64,000 nucleotides of DNA from Trametopsis cervina. Taxonomy: Eukaryota; Basidiomycota; Agaricomycetes; Polyporales; Irpicaceae. The position numbers and the translations under genes were made by a program. Positions within the stretch are counted from its first letter, which is position 1, and each line of letters starts with the position of its first letter. This document shows positions 1 through 11,335 of this stretch, one piece after another. The stretch spans positions 300,369 to 364,368 of the forward strand of contig MU278373.1 of NCBI GenBank assembly GCA_022385755.1, read 5' to 3'. A model generated the notes under the pieces. That model was not told the origin of the DNA and did not search any database. It saw nothing but the letters and a program-made list of their open reading frames with translations.

Positions 1-211
1 TCACTGTTCTCAATGGTTTTGCGGGGCCAACGACTTCGAGGACAGGTTTCGCCATTCAGTTTACGGCACTCTAGTTTATGGCACTTCAGCTTACAGCACT
101 CATCTCGGTTCTCAGCCGTTTTAACTCCGTGAACACACAGTGCCCACCGATGTGCTTCCTAATCGCCCACAGCTCACTGCTGTCTGCTAAAAGATCACAC
201 AAACACACCCG

Positions 212-219
212 TATATAAG
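212..219 (+). promoter_or_regulatory. TATA-like box of the first gene
   Basis: A TATATAAG element lies about 35-40 bases upstream of the ATG at 254. The rest of 1-253 shows no coding signal and is read as the 5' region of this gene. The spacing implies a very short leader, or a start further downstream. Confidence 0.4.
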
Positions 220-253
220 TACCCGGACGGCGCCCTCGTCTTTCTGACCCGCC

Positions 254-3200
254 ATGACGCACCCCGCGACGCAAGTCCAACAACTGACGTCCACCGTCGA
301 CCTCCAGCACATCGACGCAGACATCAACGCCCAGCAGGGCACCGCAGGATTCGCGATCCATGAGCACTCCTTCCACCGATCGCTCTCGCGAGCGACAGCT
401 GACCCGCTCCGCCCCTGCCTCTGCCTCGGCCGACAGGCGACCTCATCGCGAGCGCACAGGGCAAGCTCGACACCGCAAACACCGCCCTCGTCAAGACCGG
501 AGCGCGTGAGTCAAGTCGTCCCGTCCCCGTCCCCACCCCTTTTTTTTTCTGCGCCCCGTCTGACGCATGCGCCCGTAGTCGCTGAGCTGTGGAAGGCGAG
601 CAAGAAGCTCGTCAGCGACCTCCTCGCGCCCGTGCGCGACATCGTCGCGCTCATCGACGCCTTCGCGGACATTCATCCCACGCTCAAGGTGCGACCCCTC
701 CCTTCTCATTCGCTCTACATCCCCTCTGCTGAACACACTGCAGGTCGTCGCTGGAGTAGCGAAGGTACGCCTCTGCCAAAATCCGAGTATGCGCGCTCCC
801 TTCCCCGACCTTGTATGATGCAGGTGGTAGTCCAGATGGAGCTGCAGTGGCACGACAACGAGAAGCAAATCGCTGTTGTCTACTTCACGATGGTATGGTG
901 CGCTCTTCTTGTGCCTCTCCTCGTCTTACCGCCCGCGAATCAGGGGGTTATATATATAAATGTCAGAGCGCGATGCTGTTCCTGCTGGCGGACATCGACC
1001 CGCTCTTTGCGGAGGAGCAGGAGCTGCACCCCGAGCTGAACACACGACTGCAGGCCGTCTGCGACACAATCAACGACTTTGGTGAGTGCCGAGCTGCAGT
1101 GCGGGTATGGGCTGTTACTCATCTGTCGTAACGGCCTGAATGGTAGGGCATACAGGCAATTTTTGTGAGTAAGTGTTGAAAATATAGCGCGTGTTTCATC
1201 CGCACGTACTGAGTGTGTATGCCGCAGTGTGTACTACTGCACGAAATCGTTTAGTACGTCCTCCTCACCCACTCCACTCAGCACACTCATTTCGCTCAGC
1301 ACACTCACTCACACTCCCACTCACCTCTCAGTCAAGACGCTCAAGTCAGGCATATACAAAGACAAGCTCGCGGGATACGCATCGGGCTTCACGGCGCGCA
1401 AAAACGAGCTGCATCTCCTGCTCACGTCACAGTCCGCCCTGAAAGTCGCAGACGTCCAGACGGACGTGCCTCGCGTGCTTGCGCTGCTCGAGACGAAGTC
1501 GGCGAAGGAGAACAAGGCGGATGGGCTCGTACAGGCAGCGGGCGGGCTGAAGGTTGTGCTCAAGGTGCCGTACCACCTTTTCTGTGTGCGTGCAGATGAG
1601 TGACGGTTGTTGATGTGATGCTACGCATAGAGTGACAAGACTATGGACGACCTCGCGCAGAACCTTGGCGAGCGCATCGACGCGAGTACGTGCCGCATGG
1701 CGCGCGGGGACCTCGACGAGGCTCTTAAAGCCAATTTGTGAGCATCAGCCTCTTCTTCACCCTCTTTCTAGTGTTGTTAGCGACGAACCGGTGCTGACGG
1801 CACCTTGGCAGCGATGTGTTCATCATGAAGGTTCGTCGAGATCCTGTTCATCGGAGTCTACCTCATTGTCACCGGGCTCTAGGTCGACTACCTCTCGCAG
1901 CAGATCAACGACGCGGTCGACACGTCCACGCGGACCATCCTCCTGAAGGTGCGCCATCCGTGCTGACTGTCGTACTGCTGTATGCAGCTCGACGCTGGGC
2001 CGCATGGATACATCGAAGATCCCGATATCAGGCTTGTGTGGCAAGGCAAGCATGATGGGTACTTTCTGGAGAGACGACGGCTGACACGGGGTGTGATGCA
2101 GAGATGGGATCTCGGACGAGCGTGAAGGCGCGCGTGCTCCTCGACGGTGCGTGCCCTGTCTTTCTCGTACGGCGTAGTGTGCTTACATCCCTCGAGCGAT
2201 CAACACACACTTCCGCCGCGAATACCTCCGCCACCAGATCGAGACGGGCACGCCGCATCCCGACGCATGGACGCTGTATTTTCTGTCCAAGATCATCTGT
2301 GCGCCCGTCCCGTTGTCCCTTGAGACGTTCTGTATTCTGACTTCATGCGTCTGCCAGCAGTCTACCCGAGCATCGCGGAGGGAATCGACCAAGACTCGAG
2401 CGGCTTCGTCTCGGTTCATGAGGTGAGCACAAGCTGATGATGTTTTGATATTTCGGTGGGTTCCCTCAGCTCGTATAGGTCAACGAGTTCATCAAATCCC
2501 GGCCGAGCAAGCTCAACTGCAGCGTCGCGGCGTGGTTCGCGTTGTATGTCTCTTGTCCCTACCTTCCCTTCCCCCCGCCTGCTCACGTGTGTATCAAAGA
2601 TACAGTTGGGCCGCAGGCCCATACAAGACAGACATTGAGTGAGTGATCATACCGGGCTCCCCCTCACGCAGCCCCACCTCACCACCCACCCCGCGCACGC
2701 AGACACCAAGGCAAGATCGACAAAATGCTCAGCACGCTCGAGGACACCCCTACGCGTGTTCAGCCCGCGAACGTGAAGCGTGTGCGGTACTTCACCGCGA
2801 TCCACAGGCAGCCCGGTCTCGTCGAAGTGTACTCGGACGTGCTGGGCTACTTTGGCGAGGCAGAGAGCGGGAACGCTGCGTACGGCGCACTGGAGCGGCT
2901 CCGCGTCGTCTGGCGCAACCTCGAGCTGCAGCGTGTTCATAAGAACCTAGAGAAGACGCAGTACAGGCTCAAGGGCATCGAGTCCGTCGCCGTCGTCACC
3001 GACGGCCGCCGCCGCCTCGAGCACGTACGTCCCTCCCCTTGCCATTCACCTGTGGGGCACTATGGTCATATTCACTGACGCGGTTTCTCCCTGTCCAGTC
3101 AGTCATGGCACTGATATATCTACTACTCCGCCACCATCTGAAGATTGTGAAGCTGGCGGAGACACAGGCAGTGGCCGTCGCGGAGTTTGGCGATATGCGC

Positions 3201-3769
3201 GAGAGCTGGGAGTACCTGTTCGATGCCCTTGATCGGCGCCTCGACAACCTCTTAGAGATATGGAAGCAACATTGGCTGGATATTGAGATCCAGGTCAAGT
3301 AATATGCCGGAGGGCTGTTTGAGGACTGGCACCACCGCGTGGGTTGCTCTCGCCGTTTCCTGCGACGAACTTCTCACTCACCGGGTCCGTGCAGAACGAG
3401 GCGCTCGCAGAAGAAAACGGCAGCAGCGATGACGGCGACAGTGACTATGACTATTCGTCGGATGACGAAGGTGGTGAGGGCGGGGCTGACGACGGCGAGG
3501 ACATAGAAGCAGACGGGACGGCGTCGGAAGTGTCGAAACGCGAGCCTGGACGGAAGAAGGACACGCGCCGGAGACTCTCCTCCTCATCGCTGCATGGCTT
3601 CCCACCAGAGACGATGCCGATGCAGATGATCCGCACACCAGCGACCGAAGGCAGAATAAGTTCAATTTGGGGTGCTGTATACATTGTACCGTACACTGTT
3701 AATTCTCAGCATCAATCTGTATACATATCAGGAAAACAAGTGCAATGCTGGCAGGTCGTGATGTGGTAG
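254..3769 (+). CDS. EF-hand protein with Goodbye-like N-terminal region, about 17 introns
   Basis: Most exons join in phase: 437-505, 579-688, 744-764, 824-892, 967-1081, about 1156-1164, 1332-1564, 1631-1737, 1812-1830, 1883-1948, 1988-2045, 2102-2146, 2197-2298, 2361-2422, 2479-2543, 2600-2638, 2703-3024, 3099-3293 and 3395-3769. The first part (AELWKASKKLVSDLL, then AFADIHPTLK) resembles the helical N-terminal 'Goodbye' region of fungal STAND proteins. An EF-hand loop, DQDSSGFVSVHE, straddles the 2361-2422 exon. The C-terminus carries an acidic Asp/Glu/Ser stretch after about 3400. The ATG at 254 is the first plausible start, but I could not join it in phase to the exon at 437, so the 5' end is unresolved. 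Several exons are 9-21 nt. A calcium-responsive scaffold is an inference only; no enzyme motif is visible. Confidence 0.75.
2046..2101 (+). other. GC-AG intron
   Basis: The exon ending at 2045 is followed by GCAAGC instead of GT, and the next exon opens after AG at 2100-2101. Only this splice keeps the frame between VWQ and EMGSR. The intron is 56 nt. Confidence 0.6.
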
Positions 3770-4001
3770 CAGTAAAGGAAATATGAAAAGGTCATTCAGA
3801 GAGCGGATTTTTATATGCGGAGAGATGCGTGCCTCAAAGGGACACCTTCCATGCCTTGACTAACTTGGATGCTGAGGGTTTAGCTCATATACATAGGTTG
3901 TATTGACTGTACCGTACAGAGAACGCATGTGTCACATTGTGACAGGTCGCAGCTTGACCCATTTCTGGAAACGCCGGTTGAGCATCTTAGCAGCCACCAT
4001 C

Positions 4002-4382
4002 ATGGCCACCACAGACAGCGTAGACCTTCTGGTGCTCCCTCTCACAATGCCGCCGACACCACCATTTCATGTCAGACTTCACCTAGATAACTACGTCACA
4101 GAAATTGCCCGGCTTGTCTCTGAGAGGCGGCCGAAACTAGGCAGCGTTACTGAATATGAGCTATACAAGGCGAGTGAAGAGCAGCGGCGGCAGGGGTCTC
4201 TACATTGACTAGCATACATCGATAGTGTCCGGGGTTCACAATCGAGCCTGATGACACGTTGTACGGTCGTGCGCAACAGGCAAACGCTGATGGCAAGTTT
4301 ATACTCTTGAGTCGCATCGAAAGAGTCCGCGACCACTTCCCCTTCGTTGCCGACACCGAGATCCATGTATTTGTTGTACCTA
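4002..4382 (+). repeat. Crinkler-header module, copy 1
   Basis: Two exon-like blocks, 4002-4169 (168 nt) and 4226-4382 (157 nt), encode a ubiquitin-like region of the Crinkler N-terminal type: hydrophobic strand, ERRPKLGSV helix end, ELYK, and the closing strand IHVFVVP. It is nearly identical to copies 2 and 3. Its first splice donor reads GCGAGT where the others read GTGAGT. It opens with its own ATG. It may be the true first part of the kinase gene or an upstream duplicate. Confidence 0.7.
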
Positions 4383-4432
4383 GTGAGTTGAGTCGGTGTG
4401 TGTGTGTCATATATATCTCATCAACCACCATC

Positions 4433-4813
4433 ATGGCCACCACAGACAGCGTAGACCTTATGGTGCTCCCTCTCACAACCCCACCGACACCACCATTTCA
4501 GGTCAGGCTTCACTTAGATGACTACGTCACAGAAGTCGCCCGGCTTGTCTCTGAGAGGCGGCCGAAACTAGGCAGCGTTACTCAATACGACCTATACAAG
4601 GTGAGTGCAGAGCAGCAGCGGCAGTGATCTCTATATTGACTAGCATGCATCGATAGTGTCCGGGGTTCACGGCCAGGCCTGGTGACACTTTGTACGGTCG
4701 TGCGCAACAGGCAAACGCTGATGGCAAGTTTATACTCCTGGATCGCATCGAAAGAGTCCGCGACCAGTTCCCCTCCGTTGCCGACACCGAGATCCATGTG
4801 TTTGTTGTACCTA
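4433..4813 (+). repeat. Crinkler-header module, copy 2
   Basis: Exon-like blocks 4433-4600 (168 nt) and 4657-4813 (157 nt) have the same lengths and splice positions as copies 1 and 3. The copy starts 431 bases after copy 1. It has its own ATG, and an internal AG nine bases into the module (CCACAG|AC) would let the end of copy 1 splice into it in phase. Confidence 0.7.
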
Positions 4814-4862
4814 GTGAGTTGAGTCGGTGTGTGTGTGTCGTGCATATCTCATCAACGACCAT

Positions 4863-5245
4863 ATGGCCACTACAGACAGCGTAGACCTTATGGTGCTCCC
4901 TCTCACAACCCCACCGACACCGCCATTTTATATCACGGCGCATCTAGATCATCACATTATGGACGTCGCCCGCCTTGTCTCTGAGAGGCGGCCAATGCTA
5001 GGCAGCGTTACTCAATATGAGCTATACAAGGTGAGTGAGAAGAGCAGCAGCGGCAGTGGTCTCTATATTGACTAGCATACATCGATAGTGTCCGGGGTTC
5101 ACGGCAAGGCCTGGTGACACTTTGTACGGTCGTGCGCAACAGGCAAACGCTGATGGCAAGTTTATACTCTTGAGTCGCACGAAAAGAGTCCGCGACCACT
5201 TCCCCTCCGTTGCCGACACCGAGATCCATGTATTTGTTGTACCTG
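4863..5245 (+). repeat. Crinkler-header module, copy 3 (joined to the kinase)
   Basis: This is the third module, 430 bases after copy 2, and it supplies the first two exons of the kinase gene. It differs from copies 1 and 2 mainly around 4930-4965, where the strand after PPTPPF has changed. Its second exon ends in phase 1 and runs into DRAQPEEEYG of the kinase body. Confidence 0.75.
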
Positions 5246-6897
5246 GTGAGTTGAGTCGGTGTATCATCTGTAATTCCGCTTACTATCGTGGTAGACCGTG
5301 CACAACCGGAGGAGGAGTACGGAGATGTTCTTTCAGAGCTTACCCCACTAAAGCGTAAGCTCATTATGACTATGTTCTCTACTATTCCTGATGTTATGGT
5401 AGGTCGTCACAATGCTCTTGTCATGCTCAAAGAGAAGATGGGCATTGACACTGCCGAAGGTGTCCATGACACGCACAGTAAGATCTTTACAGGCAAAATA
5501 GATGATAGATACGGACATCCTGTAGCCCTCTTTCATCCGGCATTGGCCTTGCTCCAATGGCGCCTCCAGACGCTTGATGCTCAAGTCGAGACTGGCCGGG
5601 ATTGGGATAGAGCGAGAACCACAGAGGGGCGCCCGGACAAACTAGCGGAGCTCGAGAATGCCCGCTGTTATTTCGACAAGTTTCGCGGTTCCTATACTTC
5701 GGAAGCAGAGCTATGCACAGCAACGCAAGGGTTTTGGGATGGAATCTTTGGTACAATTGACCGAAAGTTCGAGAGGCGTAGTGATGGTGTCACAGGTGGG
5801 TCCAGGCAGTCAGAGGAGGGGGTCGGTCAGGCGGGTGTTGGCTGGGGAAACTACGCCATTTTGGAGCAGAAGCATGTATCTGGATTGCGTGGCGATGCGA
5901 GCTTGCAGGCTGCGCTCTGGTATGCCAAGTTGTGCAACTCTATGAAGGTTCGTACTATTGCCTTGTTTTTGTTAAAGCTAATGCGGAATGCGGGTTGAAG
6001 ACATACTCGCATAGCAATTTCCCCATTATTCTTATTGGGAATATGGGAAATGTGCTCGAGGTTTCCATAGCGGTATGCCTTGAGGAAGTCATGGTGGACA
6101 AGATCCTTCACTTCGAGATCCTCAGTAGCGTCCATTATAACAAGACCGTCGTCAAACTCGCCCTGATTGCCTCAGCATTGAAGGACTGCGCCAACGAGCT
6201 TCGAGAAGAATACGAATCTCTTACGCCGACACTTGGAGATCGGAGACGGATTTGGTTTCCGCCCTCTCCCTCGACGGTTGACCCCTCCCCAAATGCACCG
6301 GTTTCAGATGTCAAGTTTACGGGGAAATTGGATCGAACGAATCAGCCACTCACCAAGCTCGAGGGTGACAATATCGAAATGCGATCGCTGTACCTTGCAA
6401 CTTACCATGATCAAGAGGTGGTAGTGAAGTTTTCAGCCAAGTACGGTACGGACGCGCACCATGCAGTAGCAGATGGGACATATGCACCGAAACTACACTT
6501 CTGTGAGAAAGTGATTGGTGGCCAGCAAATGGTTGTGATGGATCGTGTGAATGGCCAGCGGATGTGTGGCTTTCCCTTGAAAAGTTTACCGCGCAGCGTC
6601 TTTGAAGATGTGCAGAAAGCCTTGAAGATCCTTCACAGCAAAGACATCGTATTTGGCGATCTCCGTGATACAAACGTGATGATCACGACCAGCGGTGACG
6701 GCAAGAAGGGGGCCATGCTTCTGGACTTTGACTGGGCTGATGCCGAGGGGAAAGGGAGGTATCCGGCTCTGATCAACACAGAGCTCATTGGGCAGGAGTT
6801 GGCACCCGATATCAGTGATGGCGGGCTCATGCATAAGAAGCACGATGAGTATGCACTGAGGAGACTCGTTTCGCAGTATTGTATGGATACTGTATAG
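4863..6897 (+). CDS. Crinkler-like protein kinase
   Basis: Exons 4863-5030, 5089-5245, 5295-5947 and 6001-6897 join in phase. Residues 1 to about 108 form a ubiquitin-like header with ELYK and IHVFVVP, resembling the Crinkler (CRN) effector N-terminal domain. A middle region of about 220 residues follows, with no recognised motif. The last exon is an atypical protein kinase: VVVKF (the ATP-binding lysine), FGDLRDTNVM as catalytic loop with Asp and Asn kept, and LLDFDWA in place of DFG. HRD has become GDL. Basidiomycete CRN-header and kinase combinations are known as families. I see no signal peptide, so action outside the cell is not supported by this sequence. The start at 4863 is the nearest; starts at 4433 or 4002 would add one or two headers. 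The substrate is unknown. Confidence 0.75.
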
Positions 6898-7422
6898 AAG
6901 AGCATGTTATTAAACTGAATGTGCCCCCTGTGATGCTCTAAGTCTGTGATGTTTATGGAATAGGTTATCAAAACAGGCTATGTAGCTGTTCTCTTCTCCT
7001 TCTCCCTTTGAATATGCCGTCATGTCTTACCATAAACATAAAGCAGTAGCAGGGCCATACAGGGTTTAACAGCTATGGAACATTTAGGCCCATGGCCCAG
7101 TAGCTATAATTTGAGCTGAGGACAGTTTTGAGCTGGTTGTCATGGTTGTAGTATAAGTGCACATTTTATTTGGATTTTTCCTTATATTTTAGCCCCGGTG
7201 CTGAGGTGAAGATTCCTGGAACCACCGAGAAAGGCGATGCGAGTCCTGCTGTTAGTAGTGTTAGCACCGCCACGAGCGAACTAGCTAGCGAAGACGAAGC
7301 CGTCAGCGAAGAAGAGGACGTCGAAAGTGATTGATTGACATTCTACTATTGTACAGCAGTACCGTCTGAATCTTACAAATAAACATTCAAGTCACAAACT
7401 TGTCTACGTGTTTGTCCGCCTA
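6898..7422. other. Intergenic stretch holding an orphan acidic exon
   Basis: Between the kinase stop and the phospholipase D stop codon, the only coding-like piece is the acidic block at 7193-7334. The remainder is AT-richer and without visible structure. Confidence 0.5.
7193..7334 (+). other. Possible acidic 3' exon
   Basis: After a good acceptor (TTATATTTTAG) there is an open block of 46 codons ending in TGA. It encodes GAEVKIPGTTEKGDASPAV, then Ser/Thr, then a Glu/Asp-rich end. A splice from 6875 (donor GTATTG) would attach it in phase to the kinase in place of its last few residues. The 317-nt intron would be long for this genome and the donor is weak. It could instead be the remnant of another gene. 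Confidence 0.35.
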
Positions 7423-10400
7423 CTAAATATAGATGGGTAGCGTCGGGTTCAGCCCCGCCCACTCCGGGCCCTCGACAAAGTCCTTCTGGTCGATAAGGAA
7501 GTCCTGTGGGTGATGAGAGGTTATTGATACGCTCCACAGCAATGTCAATCCCAGGGAAGATACGCACCAGCGGACACTCGACGAGCGCGCCGCGCACTTG
7601 CGACAGGCGGTCCTTCACGCGTGCAAGGGGAATGCCGGGGACCACATGCCCCGTCTTGGTCTTGGGGACATAGTTCTGGGCCGCAGCAAAATCACCGTCA
7701 GCACTTCACAGAACAAAAGCACGAGACGTAAGGATGTGCACGTACGTCGTACGCATCCCACGAACGTATGAGATTCGTCGGCACGGGCCTGAAGATCTCG
7801 GTGAAGATCTCGCGATTGCGTTTAGCAGTGTCGTTCCAGAGCGCATCGGTGGCTGGCGAGAGCGGGTCCGCAACCGCCGCGTCCTCGGCGTCGTACATCT
7901 CGTCCACGTTCGGCTGAGGCGCCGCGCGCATGAAGGAGTCAACGCGCTCGTTCGGGCCTGCGCAGAATTGCGGGGCGACGAGGCCCAGGTGCTCTGTGTG
8001 TCGTGTCGTGTGTTAGTGGCTCGTAGGAAGATATATAGGCAAAGGATAACAAGTACCGCGGTAGAGTTTCCGGCGAAGCGAGGCAGCGAATCGACTCGCC
8101 ATGTACTTCTGCCCATCCATCTCGCATTCTACGAGGTCATCGTCCTCAACGATAAGTGCGATCTCGGAGTCCCCGTCGCCCTGTCAAAACCACAACGTCA
8201 GACCGGACGCAACAGACCGGGGAGCCGTGCGTACCTTCTGACTACGATCATTGATGTTCGCAGATCCCATCTGTAGCCACATAAATTAACTACAACGTCA
8301 TCCAGACATAAACAAAAACTCACGATAACACGGCGATCGTCGACGATCATGACCTTCGAATGAATATACAACAGCTCCGATACATAACACCCCAGCTCCT
8401 CCTCCTCAGTGCCCAGCCACTTCTCATCCAACAAGCTTGTCTTATCATGCAACATATGCTGCACGACGTTGTCCGCAACCTCTTCGTCCGACCGAAGGCC
8501 GTCCGCGCCCTGCTCGAACCTTGCGATAACATCGCGCGCCTCGTCGACCGTGCGCGGGAGCGGGTACGTCTCCGTCTTGAGCCTGTTCTTCGTTCCCGCG
8601 AGCGTCGCCGTTGTGTCGTTCTCGTCCGGCACGACAATTGTCACCGACGTCTGCGCAGCGTCGCCGTCCGGCGCGTGTCCGACCCACTGCCGCGAGAGCG
8701 CGACGAGGGCCTGCTGGAACTTGACACCGCTGTTCTCCTCCATCTTCGCGATGAAGGATGCTGGGGAGGAAGGAGGGGTGTCAGAGACGTCCATGTTTTA
8801 TTGGGAACGCAGGATGCAACATACGGAAGGGCGCATTGATACGGTCGTAGGCGCGCAGGTGGTAGAATCGGATGTACTCCATGCTGCGATATATTCTCAC
8901 CGTCAGGAAAATAAATCTCTGAGCGCGGCGCGGCGCACGTACGGATCGTAGCCTGCCTTACGGATCTCCTCATATATGCTGTGGCCGCCACGGTTGATGG
9001 TCCTGTACTGGCCCGCCATAATAATCTTTACCGACGACTCATCCTTGATGTTACCCGCAAACCCGGGCACCTCCGGTATGACAACGACGACCTTATTCAT
9101 AGCCGTTAGTTATCGGTCACTGCCCCTGTGAATGCAGCTGCTTACCTTGAACTTTGTCCCTTCCTGAGCGGCGCGGATGATACGCTGCACGAGAGCCTGT
9201 GCGATCGTGTTTTTCACGGGCCCGTCGTTAGTCGTATTGGAGATACTACATGTTCCACATGATCATCTGTCAGCCATAACATCATACAATCACACAAACG
9301 CACAAGAACTGGTTTTCTATACCGCATATATCAGCCTCATGACTAGAAAGGAATTCACGGCAGACGTACCGATATAGATATAATGGTTCGCCTCCAAGAT
9401 CAGCTGGATATCTATCATAGTCACAACGCGTCACTCCAATCGTCCACTCGCACACGACGCCGAAGAACCACTCACACGCGTTCTGGACGCTACGTTCCGT
9501 CAGGACACCATGGCTCCAGTCCGACACGCTCCTTACCACCTGCACGCGACATGTCCCGTGCGGCGGGCGCGCATACGACACCGGGTCCTCGTCCTCCTCG
9601 GGGAAGTACGCCTCGCGGCTGCGGTGGAAGCGCTGCTTGAACCGCCGGCCCATCTGCATCCAGTGCTCGCGGTGCGGGTGCCGCAGGACAGCCTCGTTCG
9701 GCGCCGCTTCGACGTCGTGCGGGAGTGCGAGCCAATCGTACCGTCTATCGCCGCGCCGTCAGTCTGTTAGTGAGGGCGTGTGTTTAGCGGTAGATGGTAT
9801 GCACGCACGCGTCGCTCCTGTATTTGCGCTTCTTGATCTCGTTCCATCGCTCGACAAAGTGTTGGACGATGTCGAGCACGACCGGGCCGCAGAGCGTCAT
9901 ATGCACCTACAACGCGCAACATCGTTGAGAGGGAGAGTTATATCCGACAATGGGAAACGCCGACTCACGTCATGCCAAGGCATGCGAGGCGTGTCAAGCA
10001 CACTAATGCCGTTGTTCGCGAACTGGCTGACCTCCTGGAAGTCGAGCACACGCGCGTTGTTGTAGTCCTGGCCAGGGAAGAGCGTCTCCGCGAAGCGCGT
10101 CGCGTGTGCGTCCGCGAGCGGGTGGTTGTGCGTGTCCCAGCGGCCAAAGCATAGGTCAAGCCCGCCGATGCACGCGCGATGCTGGTCGACGACGACGACT
10201 TTCTCGTGGTGCGACCAGAACTCGACGTCATCTGCCGCGACCCCATCGTTAGCAACATAGCTCGCACAACAAAAGCAAGAAGACAAGGATGTTGGAGCGC
10301 GCACCTTTGCTGCCGATGTGGTCTGGGTGGCGCATGCACGCGATGTTCGGGTGGAGGTCCTCGAGCGCGTGCTTCGTGTGGCTCGAGCTCATCGACATCG

Positions 10401-10951
10401 TCTGTGTCACCTCCTTATACACGACGACATAGATCTTCACGCCCTGCTCCGCCTTGCGTTGCAGCACTCGGTCCAACCGCCACTTCTCGTTGTACGCCGC
10501 CGGCCGCCGCAGATACACCTCCGGCGTGAGCCACCAGTCCTACAGCGCAGTGAGCACAGAACGCTCTCACGTTTGGGAATGAGCAGTTCACGTACGAGTA
10601 TGAAGATGACCTCGCGCGCACTCTCGAGCATCTCGGATAGCGCGTAAAAATAGTCGTGCCCGTCGACATGCCATTTCACAAAGTTCTGGCTGCGCTCGCC
10701 CGCAAACGAGTGGAATCGGTGGCCCGCATTGATCTCTGCCCGAATCATGTCGTTCTGCTTCTCCTCCGGGTCGTCGTGCCGCCTGTTCGGGTTCAGCAGC
10801 CCTGTCAGAGTTTTCAGGGTCCCAGGTCGCCAGTCAACTCGTCAGCGTTGCGGGACACAGTAGCGAGAAGATGCAGCGCACCGATAGCCGTGTTCCGGGC
10901 ATGCTGCAGCCCTTCCTCCGTACGCTCTGCGAGTTTGTGCAGAAACGACAT
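7423..10951 (-). CDS. Phospholipase D
   Basis: A many-exon gene for a two-HKD phospholipase D, which hydrolyses phosphatidylcholine to phosphatidic acid and choline. The N-terminal half has DGHDYFYALSEML and KIYVVVYKEV, then the first catalytic motif HHEKVVVVD (about 10185-10215), followed by CIGGLDLCFGRWD. The second half has EYIRFYHLRAYDRIN and the second motif IHSKVMIVDD (about 8325-8367), followed by SANINDRSQ. The start at 10951 gives MSFLHKLAERTEEGLQ. No PX or PH domain precedes the catalytic core, so membrane targeting must work differently from yeast Spo14-type enzymes. The C-terminus ends NPTLPIYI. Nothing looks broken. It lies tail-to-tail with the Crinkler kinase locus. Confidence 0.9.
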
Positions 10952-11335
10952 CGTCCTTGTCGTCTTCGGTTGACTTCGTTCAAGGATAGTTCAAGTTCGT
11001 CGTCGTCGCCCGTAAAGAATAGCGTAATCAGGAGCGCTGCGTTGCGAGGTGCGACGATGCATGGTAAGCTTAAGTACCGCTGATGGGCGAGCGATGGCCG
11101 ATTTTAAACGCCTCCATCATCTTGGCGTACCTCATCTCTCTCCATGATCATGATCAGTGCACAGCGTTATCAGTCGGCCGGCAAGGGACGTCCATCTATT
11201 CGAGATAACAAGAAGCTCATTCTCGTCATTCATGGCTTCTCAGCGCATCGGGCGAACTTGCTCTCTTATGGTACAACAAACTACGTGTACAATCTGTTAC
11301 AGTACGACTATCATTACATTACTCCTATCAACCTC
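10952..11335. other. Spacer between phospholipase D and alcohol dehydrogenase
   Basis: It holds the promoter side of the phospholipase D gene and the 3' end of the dehydrogenase gene, both minus. I see no coding exon and no clear TATA element. Confidence 0.4.
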
